This document shows, one piece after another, positions 18,668-27,332 of a DNA stretch of 64,000 nucleotides. Position 1 is the stretch's first letter; each line of letters opens with the position of its first letter. Origin of the DNA: Chthoniobacterales bacterium (lineage in GTDB: Bacteria > Verrucomicrobiota > Verrucomicrobiia > Chthoniobacterales > Terrimicrobiaceae). The stretch covers positions 18,968-82,967 of the forward strand of contig JACSRU010000095.1 of assembly GCA_014879575.1 (NCBI GenBank), read 5' to 3'. The translations under genes and the position numbers were made by a program. A model generated the notes under the pieces. That model was not told where the DNA came from and made no database searches. It worked only from the letters and a program-made list of their open reading frames with translations.

Positions 18668-18857
18668 TTCGGCAGGAAAAAGCGGCGTTCAGTCAGTTCC
18701 CGGCAGGTAGACCTACCCTGTAGCTGCCAGCCGCAGCGCTTTCTCGGGACTCTATCCAAAGTGATTCTCACGAGTCGTCCTTTCGGACTTCTCGGAGCTT
18801 CCAACAAAAAAGCTCTCTGAGCTCACTATCAGATTCTGATTCCCACCCGTATTTCCT

Positions 18858-19772
18858 ATGTCCCAGGCAGCTCCGATCGATTTTCCCGTTTCAACTCCAT
18901 CAATTTGGCGTCATCAAACTCATGTTTATGAAAAATTACACGCGCTTGCGCGGCTCTGCTTTGGCGTTCAGCGTTCGACTCTTCCGGTCAAATTGCGGAC
19001 CAATAGCCTCCTGATCGGTCCTACGGGGGTCGGGAAGACCCACTTGGTGGGCAAAATTGCTGCCGAACATGATGCGGAATATCTCGCCGTCACATTGTCG
19101 AACTGGATCATTCTTGGCGGACGTGACAGAAGCTCACAAACAACCTGGGTGGCGATTTTGGAATTTCTTCGTCGCCACCACAATCGGCCCGTGATCCTCT
19201 TCATCGACGAGTTGGAAAAAGCCATCTCGCACCGCCATCAGGATACATGGTCCTGCCATTTGAGAGCCGAGGTATTCCAGCTGCTGGACCGCAAAATTCC
19301 GCGCGATCTAAAGGACGCCGATGGAAATGTGATCGGACCATCCGTTGTAGCGGCAGCTCAGGACAGGCTTGAAAATCACACCTTTATCGTGGCGTCGGCC
19401 ACCTTCCAGGATATTTGGGAGCGTTCGTCCAAATCCCCAATTGGATTCCAAGGCGAAATCGCAGAATCACCTGCTTTGACACCAGATCTTCTTGCCCGGG
19501 AACTTCCCCGAGAAATCGTGAACCGATTTCGCCATGAGTATTTGATCCTGCCAGAACTCAAACATGCCGACTACGTGGCGATGCTGGAACTCACATCCAA
19601 TCGAGTTCCACCCTATCTTCGCCAAAAGTTTCTGCAGCTTGGCTACGAGAAGATTCCAGCGGCGATCTCCATGAGGCAGGGATGTCGATTCATCGAGGAT
19701 CTGATGACCGATGTCCTTTTGACCGAAAGGGCATCCATCCAGCTGTCTGATCTGGACCCGGGGATAAACTGA
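18858..19772 (+). CDS. AAA+ ATPase
   Basis: Walker A 'LIGPTGVGKTHL', Walker B 'VILFIDELEKA', sensor-like 'IVASATFQDIW'. Confidence 0.8.
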   Translation: MSQAAPIDFPVSTPSIWRHQTHVYEKLHALARLCFGVQRSTLPVKLRTNSLLIGPTGVGKTHLVGKIAAEHDAEYLAVTLSNWIILGGRDRSSQTTWVAILEFLRRHHNRPVILFIDELEKAISHRHQDTWSCHLRAEVFQLLDRKIPRDLKDADGNVIGPSVVAAAQDRLENHTFIVASATFQDIWERSSKSPIGFQGEIAESPALTPDLLARELPREIVNRFRHEYLILPELKHADYVAMLELTSNRVPPYLRQKFLQLGYEKIPAAISMRQGCRFIEDLMTDVLLTERASIQLSDLDPGIN

Positions 19773-19810
19773 GATACCGGAAGTCCTTTGTCGAAAATTG
19801 GGCGATCTCG

Positions 19811-20902
19811 TTAGCGTTGTTGTGGCGGCTCGGCCAGAACTGCCTTGTCCGCCAGTCCCAATTTCACTCGTATGAGCTTCCCCAGGAGCTCTGCGTTGAT
19901 GTCGCCGCCGATGGTTTTGTGACCGGTCTCGAAATCCGTCGGCAAAGCCATGCGATACTTACCTCCATCGGGACGGGCTTTCCATTCTACAGGCTCCGAT
20001 GCCCGGCTTGCCGTGATCAGATCCCCCCACTCCTCGTTGTTGTTGTTCCTGAACCAATGCCATGCTTTGGCCTCGGGCTTCCCGTCCATGCCTTTCAGGA
20101 AGAGGTCGGTGGAGAATCTCAGGTCGCCGTCTCCGGTTTCGAGGCCTTTCGAGCCGATCAATACGGTTCGTTCAAGTGTAGGAATTTTTTCAGGTGGCGG
20201 CATGAAGGACTCTGAGGGTGAGATGAGGAGAAAACTGAGTGACTTGTCGGAAACAAGGGCGGTGTAGTCCTGTAGGATGAGTCCCGCACCGAGACTGTTG
20301 CCGACAACCAAGAATTGTTTCAGCCCCGAGGCTGCCTTGATCTGCTCTATCGCGGCCACCGCGATGCCGGGGAGCGACAGTTTGGCAGAAATGTCGCCGC
20401 TGCGATATGCCTGGATGGTCGATTCGACTTTATCGAACGGTGCTGAATCCGGATACGCCCAAACGAACAGGGAGCATTTCTCGGTGAGGTCGCCCAGCCA
20501 CTTGCGGTTTTGCTGGATGTATTTGACCATTTCGCGGGAACCGCTGTGGGGAAGCACGATCACGCCCACGGACCCGGTGCCGATGCGGGTAACGGGAATC
20601 TGGGCTCCCGCCAGGGAAATACTGAGGGACGGTCCGCTCGGGCTCTCGCCGAGGGTGACGAGTTTTTCCAAGGCAGCGACTTCGTCCTTGTCCATACCCT
20701 TGATCGTCAAGAGAGCGTTGAGGTCCGTGATTGGCCGCATTTCGATGATCCGCTTGGCGGTGTATCTGCCGATATGCGGTAAGGCGTCCAATTCCTCCAG
20801 CGTGGCAGTGTTGAGGTCAACTTTTTCGTCTTCCGCTGCAGGCGTTGCGCCAACGACGAGAGCGCCTGAAAAAACAAGCAAGAGCATGATGATTTTGAGC
20901 AT
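19811..20902 (-). CDS. Exported helix-hairpin-helix (ComEA-like) + alpha/beta-hydrolase-like protein
   Basis: N-terminal signal-like segment; HhH 'VDLNTATLEELDALPHIGRYTAKRIIEMRP'; nucleophile elbow-like 'FLVVGNSLGAGLIL'. Confidence 0.6.
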   Translation of the reverse strand: MLKIIMLLLVFSGALVVGATPAAEDEKVDLNTATLEELDALPHIGRYTAKRIIEMRPITDLNALLTIKGMDKDEVAALEKLVTLGESPSGPSLSISLAGAQIPVTRIGTGSVGVIVLPHSGSREMVKYIQQNRKWLGDLTEKCSLFVWAYPDSAPFDKVESTIQAYRSGDISAKLSLPGIAVAAIEQIKAASGLKQFLVVGNSLGAGLILQDYTALVSDKSLSFLLISPSESFMPPPEKIPTLERTVLIGSKGLETGDGDLRFSTDLFLKGMDGKPEAKAWHWFRNNNNEEWGDLITASRASEPVEWKARPDGGKYRMALPTDFETGHKTIGGDINAELLGKLIRVKLGLADKAVLAEPPQQR

Positions 20903-20992
20903 GCAAGGAGAGTTAGTGGCTGCCGAAACTCTCTACCAGTAGAATTTCTATTAGTAGAAAACAGAGGGCTGTTCTTGTTCTAGAAGGGAGGG

Positions 20993-21271
20993 GTGCCTGG
21001 TCGCATTTCACCTTTCGGAAAACGCCGCAACGCCTTCGGGGCGGCGTTGCGCCGTATGCGCGTGGCACGGGGGCTTTCTGCTACCGATGTAATTGCCCAA
21101 CTGGGAGTGCTCGGATGGGAGGTGGCGGCATCGTCCTACTCTCAGCTTGAGAGCGGGCAGCGTATTCTCGCTGACATTGAGCTGTTGTTGATTTTGAAAG
21201 TGCTCGGTGCGGAGTTGAAGGACTTGGACGTTCCGAAGTCTCTGTGGCGCGCTGTCAAAAATCCGAAATAG
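20993..21271 (+). CDS. XRE-family HTH regulator
   Basis: 'FGAALRRMRVARGLSATDVIAQL...SSYSQLESGQRILADIELLLILKVL' HTH_3-like; GTG start, divergent from the 20902 gene. Confidence 0.7.
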   Translation: MPGRISPFGKRRNAFGAALRRMRVARGLSATDVIAQLGVLGWEVAASSYSQLESGQRILADIELLLILKVLGAELKDLDVPKSLWRAVKNPK

Positions 21272-21709
21272 GCCGTTTACTTTGAGGGCCAGCGAAGTTC
21301 CCTGTAACTTTGCTGGTGAATTCGAGGGTGTCCGCGAGAGTGTAAAGCTCGAGTGCTGCGGTGCCGCAGGTCAAGCCGCACAGGTTCTCCACGGTTTTTG
21401 AAGTCGATACGTGATCGGCGTTTAGCCTGTTCAGATGGGTTCTGGTCCGAAAATGTCTGTGTAGGAGGGGGGGGCGTCCTGAGTATTCCCGTCTCTTCCG
21501 GCCTCGGCCAATTTTCCTACTGAGGTGCCGAGCTCCTGAGCCTACGTGGCGGATCCGCCCTTTCGGGCGTCTCTTCTGCCATCAAAAGAATTTCCTCTCT
21601 TTGTCATCATTGAATTCCTGAAGTCGATACTGATTCGATTTCGACGATTCACCGGTGGTCCACACAACACGGAACGGCCTTCGCCAATCCACAACCCAAC
21701 CACAAACGC

Positions 21710-22507
21710 ATGCAAACTCTGCAAACCTCACCCACCCTGAAAGCCCCGAACCCTCGACGCAAATTCGATCCCTGGGCGCAACCCGCCAAAAGCACCTATC
21801 AAGATCTGATCTTCAAGGAGGAGTATCTTGACCGCCAACTCGAACTCCGTCCGGGAACCACCTGGATGCGAATCATCCCGAACAACACCGAAAAATACGA
21901 GTGGATGCTGCCAATCCACGCGATCCGAACAGAACACTTTCAGTTCATCCATCCCAAAACCACCGGAAGTGAGATCCGCTGCGTTTTCGACGACGCGTAT
22001 GCGTGGTTCAAAACCAACGACCCCGAAGCGCTGTTCTCAAAAAACAACCGAAACGGCTTCCGGCTCTTGAGCGACCGGATGGTTGCTTTCTGGGTCGCCA
22101 TCCAAGAAGGGAGCGACGTTGTCACGCGGCTGTTCCTTCACAATGGTTACAACGGCGATCGCGGCGGCCTTGCCGGCCTCGGCTATCGTGTGCTCCAGCT
22201 TACCCAGGACGAAGACGAAGACGGACATCCCATGCAAGAAATCGTGGACGCCGAAACCGGAGTCCAGATCGGCATCGAAAAGGCGAAGCCCATGGGAGCA
22301 CAGTTCCCTCGCTACGATCTTCACGTGGGACGGATCGCCTGTCCGTTGAACACCATGCTCGCCAAAATGAGCGACGAAGAACAGCGGGCCGTCTGTCCCA
22401 TCGAGGATACCGTCCGGGTGCTCACTCGTGCGGAACAATGGCCGCTGCTTGCGAAGATCGTGGGTGCGGACCTCGCAAATCGCATCCGCGGAAGCTTTGA
22501 CCAATAG
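21710..22507 (+). CDS. Accessory protein of unknown function; paralog of the 61704-62450 product
   Basis: Intact ORF; shared motifs with the downstream paralog ('YQDLI', 'TWMRIIP', 'WLLPI/WMLPI', 'FVHP/FIHP', 'GFRL', 'NG..G...GLA'). Confidence 0.75.
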   Translation: MQTLQTSPTLKAPNPRRKFDPWAQPAKSTYQDLIFKEEYLDRQLELRPGTTWMRIIPNNTEKYEWMLPIHAIRTEHFQFIHPKTTGSEIRCVFDDAYAWFKTNDPEALFSKNNRNGFRLLSDRMVAFWVAIQEGSDVVTRLFLHNGYNGDRGGLAGLGYRVLQLTQDEDEDGHPMQEIVDAETGVQIGIEKAKPMGAQFPRYDLHVGRIACPLNTMLAKMSDEEQRAVCPIEDTVRVLTRAEQWPLLAKIVGADLANRIRGSFDQ

Positions 22508-22515
22508 CTAGGTCG

Positions 22516-22545
22516 GGCAGGAAGTGACCCCGGTTGCTTCCTGCC
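22516..22545 (+). terminator. Hairpin after the 21710-22507 gene, probable terminator
   Basis: Perfect 9-bp arms GGCAGGAAG / CTTCCTGCC separated by 12 nt, starting 9 nt after the stop codon; only a short T tract. Confidence 0.5.
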
Positions 22546-22723
22546 TTTGGCTCAAACCATGGCCGCTTGAATCGATTCTATAGCTGATAACGGTGCGGAG
22601 GAGGCGAGTCATTGCCCTCGCCGTCCCCCGCGGCCCCCTCCCACGGCTAGGGGGGAACATTTAAGGTCGCCATCTCTCTGTTTCGAAGTGACCAAAATGG
22701 GTTTTTGTCTGATATTCTTCGTC

Positions 22724-23335
22724 ATGAAGACCCTGATCATTTTCGGCAATGCTGTTGGAGGTGTCGGGACCACCACAACCGCGGTTCACATTTCCGCCGC
22801 CCTGCAAACTCTCGGATTTTCCGTGCGGCTGCTGGATGGCGACGTGGCGAATCGGACCGCCACAAGAATGTGTCCTTCGGCAGTCCCGGTCGACCTATCA
22901 AGCCTGGATGGAATGCGCCAGATTTTTAGCGATTTGGGCAGTTCGGAAGCGGACACCTGCGTATTGGATGCTCCGGTGAGCGCTCACGCGATCTTCAAAC
23001 GCTTCTTCACATCAAACCATCTCAGCCCCGGAATCCATTTGCTCGTGGGCACCGTCATCGACCAGACAGAATACTCTGTGGCTGGCGCCGTGGCCTGGAT
23101 GGAAGCGTTCCCGGAGGAGGCGGAGAATTTCCTGATAGTCAATTCCATCGGAACCCCGGAAGCGAGCGACGCTCGCCGGCGTCAACTTCAGTCACACTTT
23201 GCAGGTCGAGTAGTCAAGATCCCCAAGCTCGGCGAACCAAACGCCAGAAAGCTGAATCCTGAAAAAGCGATTCCATTTATCACACCGTTCGCCAAGTGGA
23301 TGACGGGTCTTGATCAACCTAACGATACAGATTGA
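22724..23335 (+). CDS. ParA/MinD-like P-loop ATPase with altered Walker A
   Basis: 'MKTLIIFGNAVGGVGTTTTAVHISAALQTLGFSVRLLDGDVANRT'. Confidence 0.7.
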   Translation: MKTLIIFGNAVGGVGTTTTAVHISAALQTLGFSVRLLDGDVANRTATRMCPSAVPVDLSSLDGMRQIFSDLGSSEADTCVLDAPVSAHAIFKRFFTSNHLSPGIHLLVGTVIDQTEYSVAGAVAWMEAFPEEAENFLIVNSIGTPEASDARRRQLQSHFAGRVVKIPKLGEPNARKLNPEKAIPFITPFAKWMTGLDQPNDTD

Positions 23336-23630
23336 GGAGGGAACAATCCGTCCGGTGGACGATTTTACTCGGTCCTCAGCCGACATCCATCTGATCGGAA
23401 AAATGTCATGAGCTCATCACCCCCTTCTTTCTCATCATGACCTTAAATCTCCTCCTCTCGCCAATTTACGCGTCGCGGGACCTGTCGGACACCCCATGCA
23501 CCTCAAGTGTCGGCTACCAAAACATGCAATTGATTCGCCTGGCCCTTCCCTCCACGCGTCCCAACCAGTGGGATAGGGATCTCTCAACGTTGTCTTTTCT
23601 CTGACGGCGTCCACATCCACATAACCATCA

Positions 23631-26600
23631 TCAGTTCGAACAAATCAGATTACGGGAAGGGAGCGAATCGACCGCTCTCTGCCGTGCAAGGTAGTAGATA
23701 ACGGGATAGATCAGCAGCTCGAGCAGGAAGCTCGATGCGAGGCCGCCAATCATTGGGACGGCGAGCCTGCGCATCGTGTCCGCTCCAGCGCCTTCCGCCC
23801 AGAGCAATGGAAGCAGGCCGACGAAGGTGGACATGACCGTCATGGTTTTTGGTCGAATGCGCTTTACCGCTCCGTCGTGGACGGCATGCCACAGATCTTC
23901 GCGATTATTGAGCCTGCCTTCGCTGCGGAAGCGATTGAAGCTCGTATCGAGGTAGAGGAGCATGACAGCTCCCGTTTCGGCGTCGAGGCCAGCGAGCGCG
24001 ATCAATCCAACCCAGACGGCGAGCGAGAGATTGTATTCCATCAGGTAGAGGAACCAGATGGCGCCGATGAGGGAAAATGGCACCGCCAGCAGGATGATCG
24101 AAACGCGGAGCCAACTCCGGGTGGAAAGATAAAGGAGAAGGATGATGCCGACCAGCGCGAGCGGGATGGCGATGCGCAAACGCTCGGACGCCTTTTGCAT
24201 GTATTCGTATTGGCCGGACCAGACGACAGTCGTGCCGGGCGGCATCGGAACGGCTCGGGCGACGACTTCCTTAGCCTGCTCCACGTAGGTGCCAACGTCG
24301 ATGTTGGCGATGTCCACGTAGACCCAGCTCGTGAGCCTCGCATTCTCGCTCTTCACCATCGGCGGACCTTTACGGATGGTGATCTCCGCGAGTTGAGCAA
24401 GAGGAACCTGTGCGCCGGACGGAGTGGCGACTAGCGTTTGCCGCACGGCTTCGATCGTGTCGCGCAGCTCGGAGGGATACCGGACGTTCACGGGATAGCG
24501 CTCCAATCCCTCGACGGTCGAGGTGACGGTCATGCCACCGAGCGCGGTCATGATGACGTCCTGGACGTCTCCGACCAGCAATCCATAGCGGGAGATGGCT
24601 TCGCGATCTATCTCGATGTCGAAGTAGTTTCCTCCCACGCTCTTCTCGGGGAAGGCACTGGTCGTATAGGGCGCGGTGAGGGGATCGGTTTTCAGCGCGT
24701 TGGCTGCCTCGTTGGCGAGATCAGCCAGAGTGGCGAGATCGGAGCCCATGAATTTAATGCCGATGGGCGTGCGGATGCCGGTGGAGAGCATGTCGATGCG
24801 GGTGCGGATCGGCATGGTCCAGGCATTGGTGAGACCGGGAATCTGCACAGCGTCGTTCATTCCCGGAACGTGCAGATGGCCGCCGTTCCCGTCGGGGATT
24901 TCGTATCCGTAGATGATTTCGTCGGTGGTGAGCGGACGGGTGGAGGGCCAGAGCTTTTCCGGGAACCAGCGTGCCCATTGCGGCCAACTGTCGTAAAAGC
25001 GTGGGACGCGAACCCGCCGCCATTTCGACTTGTCGCGATGGAGGGTGATCGTCGTTTCCAGCATTGAGATCGGAGCGGGGTCGGTCGCCGTCTCGGCGCG
25101 TCCAATTTTTCCGAAGACGCTTTGCACTTCTGGAAATTTCGTGAGGAGCTTGTCGGTCTGCTGCAGAATCTCCTTTGCCTTGGTCACTCCGATTCCGGGG
25201 TCGGTGGTGGGCATGTAGAGGAGATCTCCTTCTTCCAATGGCGGCATGAACTCGCTGCCGAGCCGGCTGAGGGGATACCAGGTCGCCGCCAGCAATGCGA
25301 CGGCCACGAGCAGCGTGAGCCATTTGAACCGCATTACGAGCGAGAATGCGGGATTGTAGATCGCTTCCAGCACGCGGCTGATCGGGTTGCGGTCCTCGTC
25401 GGGAATCCGCTGGGGAAGAAGGATCAGTGAGCTGAGCACCGCCCATCCGCCGGCGAGAAGCCATCGTGAGATTTCGACGCCCGGCAGCGGGAGCATGAAT
25501 AGTAGAATTGCAGGAATAATGATGATGCCCAGGTAAGTCGCGAGGCGCCGACGCCTGGTCCAACCGGCAGGCAACGTGCGCTCGGTGACGAACAAGGTCA
25601 TCAGCACGGGAATCACGGTCACCGCCAGCAACGCACCGGCACCCATGGCGAACGTTTTTGTGAACGCGAGCGGCTTGAAGAGCCTGCCGGATTGTTCGCC
25701 CAGAACAAAGATCGGCAAAAAGCTGACCACGATGATGAGCAGGGCAAAGAAAAGGCTGGGACCAACCTCCTTCGCGGCATCGGCGATGATCTCGGTGCGC
25801 GGTCGCGGTGCCGCACCCGCGGCCACACGATGTCGCTCGATTTCGAGAAATTTGTGGGCGTTCTCGACCATGATGATCGAGCTGTCGACCATCACACCGA
25901 TCGAGATGGCAATGCCGCCGAGAGACATGATGTTGGCGTTGATCCCGAGCAGGTGCATGACCGTGAGCGTGGCGAGAACACCGGTCGGGAGCACGAAGGC
26001 CGCGACCAGGGCGCTGCGGGCGTGCAACAGGAAAAGGATGCACACAAAGGCGACGACGAGGACTTCTTCCGTGAGCGTATGGCGGAGTGTCTCGACGGCG
26101 CGCTCGATCAAGTCCGATCGGTCGTATGCGATGTCGATCGCGACACCGGGGGGGAGTCCGGCCTCCAGCGTGGCGAGTTTTTCCCGCACGTTTTCGATGG
26201 TGCGTTTGGCATTCTCGCCAAATCGCATCACAATCGTCCCGCCGACCACCTCTCCTTCGCCATTCCATTCCGCAATGCCGCGTCGGATGTCCGGTCCGAG
26301 ACGCACCTCGGCCACATCGGCAAGGCGGATCGGAGCGCCGCTCTCATTGACGCCCAAGGCGATTGAGCGCAACTCTTCGAGGGCCTTCTCGGAGCGCACA
26401 TCTTCGATCCGGCGTCCGCTTTCGCTGGCGGCGGCAGTTTCTTCGGGATTGAGGGTTCCCAGATAGCCCAGCCCGCGCACCATGTATTCGGTCTCGCTCT
26501 GCTCGATGAGGCGTCCGCCGACGTCCAGATTCGAACGCTGAATTGCCATTCGCACTTTCTGCAGCGGAATGTCGTAGGCGCGGAGCTGCACGGGGTCGAC

Positions 26601-27332
26601 GACGACCTGGTATTGCTTGACGAATCCGCCAACCGGCGCGACTTCGCTCACTCCCTCGACTGCGGTGAGTTCGTAGCGCAGATACCAGTCCTGCAGGCTG
26701 CGCAAATCGGCCAGATCGATGTCCGGGTGGATCAGGGGTGTCCCGTCGAGAGGGCATTTCTCCATGCCGGGGAATGTCCGCTGGAGCACGAGTCGCTCCC
26801 TGTCGGCATCGGAGGCTTCCGCCGGACTCGTGTAGTAACGTCCGGTCTCGGGATCATGCCACAAACCGCCAGGGTGCTCAGCGCAGTAAGGGCCTGTGGT
26901 CAGCACATATTGAAAGATCCACCCCACGCCGGTGGCGTCTGGTCCGAGCTGCGGCGCGACGCCGGAGGGCAATCGGTTGGAGACGGAATTCAGCTGCTCT
27001 AGCACGCGGCTGCGTGCCCAATAGATGTCGGTGCCGTCTTCGAAAATCACATACACGAAGCTCGTTCCAAACATGCTGTAGCCGCGGACGACCTTCGCGT
27101 AAGGCACCGCGAGCATGGCGGTGGTGAGCGGATAGGTCACCTGATCCTCGACGATTCTGGGAGCCTGTCCGGCATATTCCGTGCGGATCACGACTTGCAC
27201 GTCGGACAGATCGGGAATGGCGTCGACCGTGATGTTTTTTGCGGAATACCAGCCTCCGGCAATCAGGAAACCGCAGAGCAACAACACCATCACGCGGTTG
27301 CGCACGCACCAATCGATGAGTTTCTCGATCAT
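23631..27332 (-). CDS. Heavy-metal efflux RND transporter, CusA/CzcA family
   Basis: 'MIEKLIDWCVRNRVMVLLLCGFLIAGGWYSAKNITVDAIPDLSDVQVVIRTEYAGQAP', 'GGIAISIGVMVDSSIIMVENAHK', 'VGLIALAGLDAETGAVMLLYL'; ATG at 27332 preferred over the 27479 ORF start. Confidence 0.95.
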   Translation of the reverse strand: MIEKLIDWCVRNRVMVLLLCGFLIAGGWYSAKNITVDAIPDLSDVQVVIRTEYAGQAPRIVEDQVTYPLTTAMLAVPYAKVVRGYSMFGTSFVYVIFEDGTDIYWARSRVLEQLNSVSNRLPSGVAPQLGPDATGVGWIFQYVLTTGPYCAEHPGGLWHDPETGRYYTSPAEASDADRERLVLQRTFPGMEKCPLDGTPLIHPDIDLADLRSLQDWYLRYELTAVEGVSEVAPVGGFVKQYQVVVDPVQLRAYDIPLQKVRMAIQRSNLDVGGRLIEQSETEYMVRGLGYLGTLNPEETAAASESGRRIEDVRSEKALEELRSIALGVNESGAPIRLADVAEVRLGPDIRRGIAEWNGEGEVVGGTIVMRFGENAKRTIENVREKLATLEAGLPPGVAIDIAYDRSDLIERAVETLRHTLTEEVLVVAFVCILFLLHARSALVAAFVLPTGVLATLTVMHLLGINANIMSLGGIAISIGVMVDSSIIMVENAHKFLEIERHRVAAGAAPRPRTEIIADAAKEVGPSLFFALLIIVVSFLPIFVLGEQSGRLFKPLAFTKTFAMGAGALLAVTVIPVLMTLFVTERTLPAGWTRRRRLATYLGIIIIPAILLFMLPLPGVEISRWLLAGGWAVLSSLILLPQRIPDEDRNPISRVLEAIYNPAFSLVMRFKWLTLLVAVALLAATWYPLSRLGSEFMPPLEEGDLLYMPTTDPGIGVTKAKEILQQTDKLLTKFPEVQSVFGKIGRAETATDPAPISMLETTITLHRDKSKWRRVRVPRFYDSWPQWARWFPEKLWPSTRPLTTDEIIYGYEIPDGNGGHLHVPGMNDAVQIPGLTNAWTMPIRTRIDMLSTGIRTPIGIKFMGSDLATLADLANEAANALKTDPLTAPYTTSAFPEKSVGGNYFDIEIDREAISRYGLLVGDVQDVIMTALGGMTVTSTVEGLERYPVNVRYPSELRDTIEAVRQTLVATPSGAQVPLAQLAEITIRKGPPMVKSENARLTSWVYVDIANIDVGTYVEQAKEVVARAVPMPPGTTVVWSGQYEYMQKASERLRIAIPLALVGIILLLYLSTRSWLRVSIILLAVPFSLIGAIWFLYLMEYNLSLAVWVGLIALAGLDAETGAVMLLYLDTSFNRFRSEGRLNNREDLWHAVHDGAVKRIRPKTMTVMSTFVGLLPLLWAEGAGADTMRRLAVPMIGGLASSFLLELLIYPVIYYLARQRAVDSLPSRNLICSN

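Noticed and set aside
21463-21476. G-run in the 21.3-21.7 kb gap as a G-quadruplex
   Set aside because: A single G tract without the three further tracts needed
24754-26268. 504-aa minus-strand ORF overlapping the CusA-like gene in another frame
   Set aside because: Low-complexity Arg/His-rich translation typical of an alternative frame of a GC-rich gene; the true frame encodes a clear RND pump
25576-26466. 296-aa plus-strand ORF antisense to the CusA-like gene
   Set aside because: Shadow ORF from codon bias; no recognisable motifs
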